From Aquificaceae bacterium (GTDB lineage Bacteria; Aquificota; Aquificia; Aquificales; Aquificaceae): a stretch of DNA of 64,000 nt. Shown here piece by piece: positions 52,827 through 61,774 of the stretch. Within the stretch, counting starts at the first letter, position 1; the number at the start of each line of letters is the position of its first letter. Location: assembly GCA_025057455.1 (NCBI GenBank), contig JANWWY010000001.1:52030-116029 (forward strand). Direction: 5' to 3'. Made by a program: the position numbers and the translations under genes. The notes under the pieces are model-generated. The model made no database searches, was not told where the DNA came from, and saw nothing but the letters and a program-made list of their open reading frames with translations.

Positions 52827-53684
52827 CTAAATCTTCCAAATTATAGCGTCATAAATAAAACCCATTAAGGTTGAAAAGAAAAGCCAAAAAATTACATAGG
52901 CTATCACAAGACCCTTTGGAAGAAACTTCATGGTTGCCACGATAGTAGGCAGGCATATGCCCGTTCCTCCTAGCATAAAGGTTAGAGCATTTCCCCCGGT
53001 AAAGCCCACATCCCTTAGAGCCCTTGCTATAGGAACCTCCTCACCAGAACACACATAAACAGGTACAGATACCACTGAAAGAAAAGGGTAAGAGAGAAAG
53101 CTTCCAGCCACAGATGCTATCAGGTTAGGTGGAAGAAGGGTTTTTATAACAGATGCTATAACTATACCCAGAAGAAGATACTTTCCTATGCCCAGCAGGT
53201 TTTCCTTTAGGTAGAGAAAAAATCCATGAGCTGAGCCACCACTACTACCCATTAAAAGGGGTATAACTTTGGGTTTTTTAAAGTAAAGGCTGACTGTATA
53301 GGCAAATATCAAAGCAAAGAGAAGAGTCCCCAAAAGTCTGAAAAGGGTCATAGGAAGTCCAAAATATCCGTAGGTAAGTAAGAGCGTAACTGGTGATACA
53401 ACTGGGGCAACCACGAGGAAAGAGAGCACGGGTGCATAACTTTTTGACATGCTGTTTATGAGATTTGCCACTGGAAGCATAGAACATGAACACAGTGGAA
53501 GAAGCCCACCCAGAAGGCTTGTGCATATGGGTGCTGTCCTTTCCCTTTTGAGAAAAAATCTAAGCCATTTTAGCTTTGTAAAACCCTGAAGTATAGAGGT
53601 GACCAATACTGCCAGGAGAAAATAAGGTAGTATATCCACAAGATAACCATAAAAGGCGTTAAAAAAACTCCTAAAAAGTTCCAT
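52827..53684 (-). CDS. DUF318/ArsP-like permease
   Basis: LLGGLLPLCSCSMLPVANLINSMSKSYAPVLSFLVVAPVVSPVTLLLTYGYFG; multiple TM. Confidence 0.85.
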   Translation of the reverse strand: MELFRSFFNAFYGYLVDILPYFLLAVLVTSILQGFTKLKWLRFFLKRERTAPICTSLLGGLLPLCSCSMLPVANLINSMSKSYAPVLSFLVVAPVVSPVTLLLTYGYFGLPMTLFRLLGTLLFALIFAYTVSLYFKKPKVIPLLMGSSGGSAHGFFLYLKENLLGIGKYLLLGIVIASVIKTLLPPNLIASVAGSFLSYPFLSVVSVPVYVCSGEEVPIARALRDVGFTGGNALTFMLGGTGICLPTIVATMKFLPKGLVIAYVIFWLFFSTLMGFIYDAIIWKI

Positions 53685-53699
53685 CCCATCTAAAATATT

Positions 53700-54131
53700 T
53701 CAATTAAACAGAAAGTAAAGGAGGAAGGCATTCATAAGTCCAGCCACAGCATCGTCTGCCACTACGCCATGCCCGCCGGGCAACCTTTCAAAAAGCTTTA
53801 TGGGATACGGCTTAAATATGTCCAGAATTCTAAAGGTTATAAATCCAACAACCAGAGTTTTTAAAGTTGGTTCTACCAGCAAAAAGGAGAAAAAGTATCC
53901 TACCACCTCATCAATCACCACCTCTTCGGGGTCCTTTTCGGAGGTTAACTCTATCATGTACTGGGCTGACCAAACCGCAAGCCAGTATAAAAGTGGGGCA
54001 AAGAGGAGAGTAAGCCACCATTTGTGGACCAAAAGGTACACAAGGGGAACGCCAAGAAGGGTGCCTACAGTTCCGGGTGCGTATCTAAACCTACCAAGAT
54101 ATAAGCCCGTGGCTATAAACTCACGCCACAT
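53700..54131 (-). CDS. pgpA: Phosphatidylglycerophosphatase A
   Basis: ATGLYLGRFRYAPGTVGTLLGVPL; DPEEVVIDEVVGYFFSFL; RLPGGHGVVADDAVAGLMN. Confidence 0.9.
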   Translation of the reverse strand: MWREFIATGLYLGRFRYAPGTVGTLLGVPLVYLLVHKWWLTLLFAPLLYWLAVWSAQYMIELTSEKDPEEVVIDEVVGYFFSFLLVEPTLKTLVVGFITFRILDIFKPYPIKLFERLPGGHGVVADDAVAGLMNAFLLYFLFN

Positions 54132-54688
54132 CAGAGGTCAATCTTAGCAAACTTTCTTCTGCCTTCTTCAAATATATCACCGCCGTATATGTCGTTTGCC
54201 ACTATAACAGGAAAGTCCTCTACATAGAGCCTTCTTATAGCTTCTGTGCCGAGGTCTTCGTAAGCGACCACCTCCGAGGATTTTATGCATTTTGAAAGTA
54301 AGACTGCCACACCACCCACAGCCGCAAAGTATACCGCTTTATACTTCTTTAGAAGCTCCTTAACCTGAGGGGACCTGTAGCCCTTTCCTATCATACCCTT
54401 AAGCCCAAGTTTTAAAAGGTCCTCCACATATTTATCCATTCTTATGGAGGTGGTAGGTCCCGCAGAGCCTATCACCTGTCCAGGCTTGGGGGGTGTTGGA
54501 CCTACATAGTATATAATCTGACCCTTTACATCTATGGGGAGGCTCTCTCCCCTTTGTAGGGCTTCCACCATCCTTTTATGGGCCGCATCCCTGGCTGTGT
54601 ATATGTAGCCAGTTATTAGAACCTTGTCACCAGCCAGAAGGTTTTCTATAACCTCGTCCGTAAGGGGTGTGGTTATCTTCTTTTCCAT
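54131..54688 (-). CDS. Class I fumarate hydratase C-terminal (beta) subunit
   Basis: TPLTDEVIENLLAGDKVLITGYIYTARDAAHKRM; YYVGPTPPKPGQVIGSAGPTTSIRMD; alpha subunit absent from window. Confidence 0.9.
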   Translation of the reverse strand: MEKKITTPLTDEVIENLLAGDKVLITGYIYTARDAAHKRMVEALQRGESLPIDVKGQIIYYVGPTPPKPGQVIGSAGPTTSIRMDKYVEDLLKLGLKGMIGKGYRSPQVKELLKKYKAVYFAAVGGVAVLLSKCIKSSEVVAYEDLGTEAIRRLYVEDFPVIVANDIYGGDIFEEGRRKFAKIDL

Positions 54689-54695
54689 GAAAACA

Positions 54696-55547
54696 TTATA
54701 ACTTTGACTTGCCGAGTAGGATAACAGAAGGGACACCCCACAGGAGGGAAGATAAGAGTAAAAAGCTATGGAAAACGAAACCAAGCTTTAGCCAATCTAC
54801 CAAACTTTCGCCGAGCAACCGCATAGGAAGACTAAAGGCAAACTCGTAGGTGCCCAAACCCAAAAAGCTGTGAAGGGGCAAAAGGGAGCTAACCTCCCCG
54901 CCAAGAAAGGCAACAAAAGACCTGTAGAGGGCCACATGCCAAAAATCAAGAAGTATCAAGAGGCTAAAAAACTTACTAAGCACAGAAAGAGAAGAAAGGA
55001 GAAAAAGGCTCTTACAAAGCATAAAGGAGGCTTCCCTCCTTATAAAATCCCTCAGTTGACCGAGCTTTCCAGAGGTAGGCAGAATAACGTAAGACTTATA
55101 CAAGAAAAGACCAAAAAGTAAAAGAAAAACAGAAGGAACAAGGAAAAGGGGATTAAACGAGGACAGACTGAGAAGGAAAAGAAAGATTAATACAAGAAGG
55201 TCATAAAGCCTTCCAAGAAAAAAAGACCACAGAGAATAGCTTAGGTTTACACCGAACCTTCTGGCATAGTAGAACCAGCTTAGCTCTCCAGTCCTAGCAG
55301 GAAGAAGATTGTTAAACATAATGTTAGCGGAGTTTATAACGAAGGACTGATAAAGGTTTAGCTCCCTCAGAAGAAGACGCCAGCGGATTGACCTGAAAAG
55401 TTGACTTAGACTGTATAGGAAAAAGGCAAGGAGGAAGTTTATAGGGCTTATACTCTTTAAGGTGCTAAGGAGCTGTTTGTAGGGGACAAAATAAAAAAGG
55501 AGAGCAAGGAAAAGAAGGGTAATTAAAAGGGGAAGAAGTCTTTTCAA
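54696..55547 (-). CDS. Lysylphosphatidylglycerol synthase TM-region/UPF0104 family protein
   Basis: FFLYSLSQLFRSIRWRLLLRELNLYQSFVINSANIMFNNLLPARTGELSWFYYARRFG. Confidence 0.75.
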   Translation of the reverse strand: MKRLLPLLITLLFLALLFYFVPYKQLLSTLKSISPINFLLAFFLYSLSQLFRSIRWRLLLRELNLYQSFVINSANIMFNNLLPARTGELSWFYYARRFGVNLSYSLWSFFLGRLYDLLVLIFLFLLSLSSFNPLFLVPSVFLLLFGLFLYKSYVILPTSGKLGQLRDFIRREASFMLCKSLFLLSSLSVLSKFFSLLILLDFWHVALYRSFVAFLGGEVSSLLPLHSFLGLGTYEFAFSLPMRLLGESLVDWLKLGFVFHSFLLLSSLLWGVPSVILLGKSKL

Positions 55548-56146
55548 CCCTCTTCTGGCACGTCGTGAATCACTATTCTTTTACCGGCAAACCTTGAAAG
55601 TATCTCTATGGCAACCTCCACTCCAGAACCTGCGCAGGAGGTAAAGTGTGAAGAGAGTCCCGCCAAAGTTCCAACCACGAACAGCCCATCTGCAACCTCG
55701 TAGTCCCTGTGTCTTATCATAACCCTTCCAGGCTTTGGAGACTTGGTGTTTTCCACCACCTCCACCCCCAGACCTTCCACGCTAAAGCGGTGAAAACCGC
55801 AGGCTAACACCAAATAGTCCGCCGAGAAAACCTTTCCAGAGGAGCTTTCCACCTGATAGAGAGAGTCAATTCTCTTTACTCTAACCACCTCCTCCTGCAG
55901 AAAGTCTATACCGCCCCACGCCTCTATCTGAGACCTTATCTTTTGAAGTAGCTCCTTTCCTTCCATGGGGTCAAGACCTGGGACGTTCTTAAGATAGGCT
56001 CTTTTTAGGTCTGAGCTATCCGTATCAAACAGGAGGTATTTTCTGTCCTCCGCCCACTGCCAACCTCGCCCCCTTGCGGAAACAAGCGTAAGGGCACACG
56101 CCAAACCACTCGCACCACCGCCCACTATGATAACATCGTATTTCAT
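55544..56146 (-). CDS. Minimal thioredoxin-reductase-like FAD-binding protein
   Basis: YDVIIVGGGASGLACAL; C-term DGLFVVGTLAGLSSHFTSCAGSGVEVAIEILS; about 200 aa, no NAD(P) domain or CxxC. Confidence 0.8.
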   Translation of the reverse strand: MKYDVIIVGGGASGLACALTLVSARGRGWQWAEDRKYLLFDTDSSDLKRAYLKNVPGLDPMEGKELLQKIRSQIEAWGGIDFLQEEVVRVKRIDSLYQVESSSGKVFSADYLVLACGFHRFSVEGLGVEVVENTKSPKPGRVMIRHRDYEVADGLFVVGTLAGLSSHFTSCAGSGVEVAIEILSRFAGKRIVIHDVPEEG

Positions 56147-56174
56147 AAGGATGTTATTATAAAACAAGAAAGCC

Positions 56175-56324
56175 TTACTTGGTTACCACAGTCTTTCTCT
56201 CTTCCTCCTTCTCCTTCTTCTCAAAATCGGAAGGTTTTATTTTATCTAAGGCTTCCTTCAGCTTTTTCCTCTCTTGTGCCATGGCTTTGAGCTGTTCTAA
56301 TTCTTCTTTGCTAAAACAACACAT
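56175..56324 (-). CDS. 49-aa charged small protein with N-terminal Cys-Cys
   Basis: Not in ORF track (below size cut-off); MCCFSKEELEQLKAMAQERKKLKEALDKIKPSDFEKKEKEEERKTVVTK*; upstream ACAAGGAGGTGTTATC-ATG. Confidence 0.75.
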   Translation of the reverse strand: MCCFSKEELEQLKAMAQERKKLKEALDKIKPSDFEKKEKEEERKTVVTK

Positions 56325-56389
56325 GATAACACCTCCTTGTTTGATGTCCTTTATTCTAAACTTTGGCTGTCAGAAGTCTATGCCCACAA

Positions 56390-57622
56390 TCATAAAAGCC
56401 TGAGGAACAGCGTCTCGCTGAGGGTAGGATGAGGAAGAGGAGTCTTCAAAAGCATATCAAGATTTAGCTGAGAAAATATGCCTACCGTAAGCACAGATAT
56501 AAGCTCTCCTGCATCCCTTCCAAAGACTTCCGCACCAATTAGGAAATTTTCCCTGTCAAAGTACAAAAAGGCAATTCCGTCTTCGGTATGATAAATACTA
56601 CCCACCGCAAATGCTCTAAAACTTACGCTTTTTTCTCTAAACTCCAACCCCTTCTCCTGAATCTCCTTTCTTGTATAGCCAACCTTTGCGTAGGAAAGGG
56701 GCTGTGTGTATAAAACATATGGAACTTTATAACTGGGTGTATAAAAACCTTTACCCTTTGTCAGGCTAAGGGCTACAGAAATGGCTTGAAGCCTAGCCGC
56801 ATGGGCTAATTCCGCAATACCGTTAACATCACCCACTGCGTAATGGTCTTTTAAAGAGGTTTCGTACTTCCTGTCCACCAAAAGATGACCCCTTTCGCCC
56901 TTGGATAAGTCCACCTTTAAACATTGTGTGTTGGGTAGTCTTTTATTTATCCAGTAAAAATCGTCCTTTTGTGCCTCCGAAAGGGGTCTTAGCTGGATGG
57001 ATAAATCCTTCAGCATTTTCGTAAGCTTTGATTTTATGGAAGGATGCATAAAATCCACCGCACCCTCGTCAAAGTACAACTCTACGGAGCTTCCCATGAG
57101 GGCAAACATACAGGCAAACTCCAAGATTATAGGGTCATCACCCGCAAGCTTTAAATTTGGAGGAACCTCTTCCAAGTCTAAAAGATGGTTTCCATTAGGT
57201 TCAAGTGGATAAGACTTTCCCGTGTTTATGATTATGTGCCTCCCGCTTATTCTTTTTCCTTCCACTTGCACCACATGGGGTTCAACAAGCTCACCGTATC
57301 CGTATATGAAATCTACGCCCTTGAGAAGCTTTTCTATTTGGTCCCTTAAGCCTTTTGTGAGCCTTTGCTTTTTCTCCCTTAGAGCTTTTAGGTTGAGCCT
57401 CAGACCCTCCTGAGATATGAGAGCGGAGTTTTTTAGCTCGTAGACCTTTCTTGCCTCAAAAAGGTACAGCTTTGTGGGTATACATCCTTCATGAAGGCAT
57501 ACACCCCCAAGGTGTGAAGCCTCCCTCTCCACTATGGCAACCTTCAAGCCAGCGTTTTTTAACACCTCCGCACCTACGTAAGCAAGCCCTCCACCCAGTA
57601 TGATTACATCGTAGTCAAACAT
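56390..57622 (-). CDS. lpdA: Dihydrolipoamide dehydrogenase-like flavoprotein (E3)
   Basis: Redox motif GGVCLHEGCIPTK, YAVGDVNGIAELAHAA, C-term HPTLSE; last gene of PDH cluster. Confidence 0.88.
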   Translation of the reverse strand: MFDYDVIILGGGLAYVGAEVLKNAGLKVAIVEREASHLGGVCLHEGCIPTKLYLFEARKVYELKNSALISQEGLRLNLKALREKKQRLTKGLRDQIEKLLKGVDFIYGYGELVEPHVVQVEGKRISGRHIIINTGKSYPLEPNGNHLLDLEEVPPNLKLAGDDPIILEFACMFALMGSSVELYFDEGAVDFMHPSIKSKLTKMLKDLSIQLRPLSEAQKDDFYWINKRLPNTQCLKVDLSKGERGHLLVDRKYETSLKDHYAVGDVNGIAELAHAARLQAISVALSLTKGKGFYTPSYKVPYVLYTQPLSYAKVGYTRKEIQEKGLEFREKSVSFRAFAVGSIYHTEDGIAFLYFDRENFLIGAEVFGRDAGELISVLTVGIFSQLNLDMLLKTPLPHPTLSETLFLRLL

Positions 57623-57623
57623 G

Positions 57624-58865
57624 TTAACTTCCTTTCTTCAGCATTTTTATGTAGTTTTTATCCAAAACTTTTTCCTTCAGGTGTTTTACGAAGAGAGCCG
57701 CATGAAAGCCGTTTACTACCCTATGGTCAAAGGTGAAGTTTATATGGGCTTTTCCCTCTTGGTCTTGGGCACCTACCGCTATTATGCAAACCTGCCCGTA
57801 GGGTATGATAGCGTCAAAGGACCGAATGCCAAACATACCCAGGTTTGAAATGGTAAGGGTTGCACCACCAATATCCTCTGGGCTAAGTGCCCCCTTCTCA
57901 GACTTTTCCCTCAGTTTCCTAACTTCTTGAGCTATCTCCCTTAATCCCTTTTTGTTTACTTCCTTTATAACCGGTGCGTAAAGCTCGTCACCGACCGCTA
58001 TAGCCAATCCTACGTTGGAGCTTGGATAAATAAGGTAGTAATCTTCCCTGTATATAGCCCTGAGCCTTTCAAAGTGTTGCATGGCATCCCCAACTATCTT
58101 TATAAGCCAGTGGGTAAGCGTTATCTCCTTGTCCCAAGGTATAAGGGAAAGGTCAAACACCTCATGTATATGGTAGTGGGGTGCTAAGAAGCTCTTGGAA
58201 AGGTTTGCTATCAAACTCTTCTGAACGGAGGATACGGGAATCTTTTTGGGAATGCCCATTTTTTCCACATAGGAAAGCAATAAATCTTCGTCTATTTTTG
58301 TTTGTGGAAACTCTTTTATGAGCTCTCCCGCATCTATCTCATAGTCCTTTAAAAGTTCTAAGGCTTTTGGCGTAAAGTATCTTTCCTTTAAGTAGTTTTC
58401 TATGTCCTTTGCGTGGGCTGGTGAAGGTATTGTGCCTTCTTTTTGAAGCTCTTGGAGCTCTAACCCTTTTTCCTTTGCCAGAAGCCTTGCGTAGGGTGAT
58501 GCAAAACCTGGGGGCAATTCTATCTTTTTTTCTATTACCTGCGGTTTTACTTCAGGAGGTTTTTTCTCCTCTACCTTAGTGCTCTGTGGAGGAGGAGCTT
58601 CTGACACTTTTACTTCCTGAACTCTTTCGCCCAACTCCATTATGGCTATGGGTTTTCCTACCTCTACCTCCTGACCTTCTTGAGCTACTATCCTTTTTAT
58701 CATACCTTTTTTGAAACTCTGAAGCTCCATAACTGCCTTTTCCGCCTCTATCTCTGCTATAACCTCTCCCCTCTCCACATAGTCTCCTTCCTTCTTAAGC
58801 CAACGGACAATTTTACCCTTTTCCATGGTGTCTGAAAACTGGGGCATTAGCACTTCATAGTCCAT
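57624..58865 (-). CDS. pdhC: Dihydrolipoamide acyltransferase (E2)
   Basis: Lipoyl domain (EAEKAVMEL), E3-binding region (ASPYARLLAKEKGLELQEL), catalytic FTFDHRVVNG. Confidence 0.92.
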   Translation of the reverse strand: MDYEVLMPQFSDTMEKGKIVRWLKKEGDYVERGEVIAEIEAEKAVMELQSFKKGMIKRIVAQEGQEVEVGKPIAIMELGERVQEVKVSEAPPPQSTKVEEKKPPEVKPQVIEKKIELPPGFASPYARLLAKEKGLELQELQKEGTIPSPAHAKDIENYLKERYFTPKALELLKDYEIDAGELIKEFPQTKIDEDLLLSYVEKMGIPKKIPVSSVQKSLIANLSKSFLAPHYHIHEVFDLSLIPWDKEITLTHWLIKIVGDAMQHFERLRAIYREDYYLIYPSSNVGLAIAVGDELYAPVIKEVNKKGLREIAQEVRKLREKSEKGALSPEDIGGATLTISNLGMFGIRSFDAIIPYGQVCIIAVGAQDQEGKAHINFTFDHRVVNGFHAALFVKHLKEKVLDKNYIKMLKKGS

Positions 58866-59832
58866 GGTTCTTGCTCCAGCTAAGTAGCTGATGGTATATT
58901 CTCTCGGATGTGGGTATAGCTAACAGCTCCAGCTTTCTGTTGTAGGGTATGGGCACTTCCTCGCCCGCAATCCTTAGGGGAGGTGCATCCAAAAAGTAGA
59001 ATAGCTCTTCGGCAACCCTTGCGGAAACTTCTGTCCCAAGACCTAAGGTTTTTGGTGCCTCGTAAACTACCGCAAGCCTCTTAGTTTTCTTTACTGATTT
59101 GTATATGGTCTCAAAGTCTATGGGTCTTAGGGAAACGAGGTCTATAACTTCACAGGATATGCCATCCTTTTCCTCAAGCCAACTGCAAGCCTGAAGAACA
59201 TCGTGAACCATCTTGAGATAGGATACTACGGTAATGTCCTTGCCTTCCTTTAAGACCCTTGCTCTAAAGGGGTCAAAACCCTCAAGGTATTCAAAGGGAA
59301 AGTCCATGCCATAAAGCAGTACATGCTCTAAGAAGATAACAGGGTCGTCCATTTTGATGGCGTAGAGAAGGGCATGAAAGGCTGTTATGGAGTCAGAGGC
59401 ACACATCACGTATATGCCTGGCACGCTGGCATAGAGGTGTTCTAAGCTCTGGGAGTGTTGAGCGGCTAATTGTTTTGCAACACCTTGAGGCATGCGAACC
59501 ACAAGGGGCAAAATTAGCTTGCCACCACTCATGTAGCGGAGCTTTGCCATTTGGTTTACTATTTGGTCCATAGCCAGCATGGAGAAATTGGCTGTCATTA
59601 TCTCCGCTACGGGTCTTAGACCCATAAGAGCCATGCCTATGGCTGTGCCCACTATGGAGTTTTCTGCGATGGGTGTGTCTATAACCCTTTTAGGTCCGTA
59701 TTTTACATAAAGCCCATCAGTCACCTTATAATTTCCACCATAAAAACCCACGTCCTCACCCAAGACCACCACCCTTTGGTCGTGTTCCATAGCGTAGTCA
59801 AGAGCCAAGTTCAAGGCTTCACGGTATAACAT
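58855..59832 (-). CDS. pdhB: Pyruvate/2-oxoacid dehydrogenase E1 beta
   Basis: REALNLALDYAMEHDQRVVVLGEDVGFYGGNYKVTDGLYVKYGPKRVIDTPIAENSIVGTAIGMAL; start moved to MLYREA. Confidence 0.93.
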   Translation of the reverse strand: MLYREALNLALDYAMEHDQRVVVLGEDVGFYGGNYKVTDGLYVKYGPKRVIDTPIAENSIVGTAIGMALMGLRPVAEIMTANFSMLAMDQIVNQMAKLRYMSGGKLILPLVVRMPQGVAKQLAAQHSQSLEHLYASVPGIYVMCASDSITAFHALLYAIKMDDPVIFLEHVLLYGMDFPFEYLEGFDPFRARVLKEGKDITVVSYLKMVHDVLQACSWLEEKDGISCEVIDLVSLRPIDFETIYKSVKKTKRLAVVYEAPKTLGLGTEVSARVAEELFYFLDAPPLRIAGEEVPIPYNRKLELLAIPTSERIYHQLLSWSKNHGL

Positions 59833-60790
59833 CGGAACAGACTCCGCAGTAAAGGTCCCTGTAGAGCTCTTCATCCGATGGCTCTGGAGAACTAAGAGAA
59901 AACTGCACCGACTCTTCCACTATGGCTTCCACCTTTTGGTCAATTATCCTTATCTGTTCTTCAGTAAGCCAACCCTCCTTTAAGGACTTTCTTACTAGGA
60001 TGTCTATAGGGTCTCTCCTCTTGAACATTTCTATTTCGCGGGGAGACCTGTAGTCACCCTTATCGGCCATAGAGTGTCCTTCAAAGCGATAGGTTAGGGC
60101 TTCTATAAAGTAAGGCTTTCCGTATTCTTCTATGTACTTCTTTGCTTCAACAACCGCTTCGTAAACCTCAAATACATCCATACCATCCACCTGAACCGCT
60201 GGCATGTAATCCCTCACTTTTAAGTAAATCTCCTTAAGCGCTGAAGACCTGCTTATGTGAGTGCCTATAGCATAGTAGTTGTTTTCACAGAGGAAGAGAA
60301 CGGGCACCTCCCAGAGAGAAGCCATGTTTATAGACTCAAAGAAGGTGCCGTTGTTGGTGGCACCATCACCAAATATGCAGAGAACGCCGGCCTTTTCGCC
60401 CATAAGCTTTCTTGCATAGCCTGCACCAACAGCGTGAGGAATATGCGCCGCCACTATGGCATTCCCCCCATAAAAGTCCATCTTTGGCTCATAAAGGTGC
60501 ATAGAGCCTCCTTTTCCCTTTGAAACTCCCGTAATCTTCCCAAAAAGCTCAGCCATTATCAGCCTTGGGTCTATGCCCCTTGCAAGAGCAAGAACATGCT
60601 CCCTGTAGGGGCAAAAAATGTCTCCCTTTCCAAAACCCACCACCGCACCTACATGAACGGCCTCTTCTCCAATGGCAAGATGAAGAAAGCCCGATATGTT
60701 CCCCTTTAGGTATTCTTCTTTGCACCTTATTTCAAACTCCCTTCCCAGTCTCATAAGGTAGTAAAATTTTTCTGCCAGCGTTTGGCTCAT
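59819..60790 (-). CDS. pdhA: Pyruvate/2-oxoacid dehydrogenase E1 alpha
   Basis: TPP motif FGDGATNNGTFFESINMASLWEVPVLFLCENN; GKGGSMHLYEPKMDFYGGNAIV. Confidence 0.94.
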   Translation of the reverse strand: MSQTLAEKFYYLMRLGREFEIRCKEEYLKGNISGFLHLAIGEEAVHVGAVVGFGKGDIFCPYREHVLALARGIDPRLIMAELFGKITGVSKGKGGSMHLYEPKMDFYGGNAIVAAHIPHAVGAGYARKLMGEKAGVLCIFGDGATNNGTFFESINMASLWEVPVLFLCENNYYAIGTHISRSSALKEIYLKVRDYMPAVQVDGMDVFEVYEAVVEAKKYIEEYGKPYFIEALTYRFEGHSMADKGDYRSPREIEMFKRRDPIDILVRKSLKEGWLTEEQIRIIDQKVEAIVEESVQFSLSSPEPSDEELYRDLYCGVCSDVIP

Positions 60791-60817
60791 ACCAAGATTT
60801 TAAACTAAAATAATCTC

Positions 60818-61774
60818 ATGGTAGAAGATATAGCATCGGAGTTAAAGGCTAAAGTTCTTCAAACTCACACTAGCTGGGTGCTGGTGCTGGAGCATGTTGT
60901 TTACAAGATAAAGAAGCCCGTAAACTTCGGCTTTCTTGATTACTCTACTCTTGAGAAAAGGCTTGAAAACTGCACGAGGGAAATGGAGCTAAACAGAAGG
61001 CTCTGCCCGTGGGTTTACTTGGATGTGATTCCCATTAGCTTCGTGGACGGTAAATACCTTTTAGAAGACCCAACCAATCCAGTGGAATATGCGGTAAAGA
61101 TGAGAAGAATTCCAGAGGAAAGGCTTTTGAAAAATATCTTAGGCACAGTAAAAGAAGAGGAAATAAAAAAGCTCTCGAGACACATTGCAAACTTTCATCT
61201 AAGAGCGGAAAGAAGGGATGAGTTTGGAAAGCTTGAAGTTATGAAGTTCAACACGGAAGAAAACTTTGTGCAAACGGAAAAATACATAGGTATAACCATA
61301 GATGCGGAAGATTACCAATTTATTAGGGACAAAGTTAATGGTTTTTACGAAAAGTATTCTGGACTTTTTGAAAAGAGAATAAGGGAAGGTCGCATAAGGG
61401 ATGGTCATGGGGACATAAGGCTTGAGCATGTGGCTTTTCTTGATGAGGGTATATGTGTGTTTGACTGTATTGAGTTTAACGAGCGATTTAGATGCGGTGA
61501 CATGCTTAACGACATGTGCTTTCTATCCATGGAGATGGATTTTGTAGGACGGGAAGACCTATCGGAGGTTTACGAGGAGGAGTATGTAAAAATGACGAAG
61601 GACGAAGAATATGAGATATTTTTGCCCTTTTTTAAATGCTACAGGGCTTACGTTAGAGGGAAGGTAAACAGCTTTTTGCTGGATGACCCAAACTACACGG
61701 ATAAGGAAAAAGCAAGAGAAATCGCAAAAAGACTTTTCCAATTGAGCAGGAAGTATGCGGAAAAGATTCCCTAA
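60818..61774 (+). CDS. Aminoglycoside-phosphotransferase-like kinase (COG2187 N-terminal type)
   Basis: VVYKIKKPVNFGFLDYSTLEKRLENCTREMELNRRLCPWVYLDVIPI; DGHGDIRLEHVAFLDEGICVFDCIEFNERFRCGDMLND. Confidence 0.82.
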   Translation: MVEDIASELKAKVLQTHTSWVLVLEHVVYKIKKPVNFGFLDYSTLEKRLENCTREMELNRRLCPWVYLDVIPISFVDGKYLLEDPTNPVEYAVKMRRIPEERLLKNILGTVKEEEIKKLSRHIANFHLRAERRDEFGKLEVMKFNTEENFVQTEKYIGITIDAEDYQFIRDKVNGFYEKYSGLFEKRIREGRIRDGHGDIRLEHVAFLDEGICVFDCIEFNERFRCGDMLNDMCFLSMEMDFVGREDLSEVYEEEYVKMTKDEEYEIFLPFFKCYRAYVRGKVNSFLLDDPNYTDKEKAREIAKRLFQLSRKYAEKIP

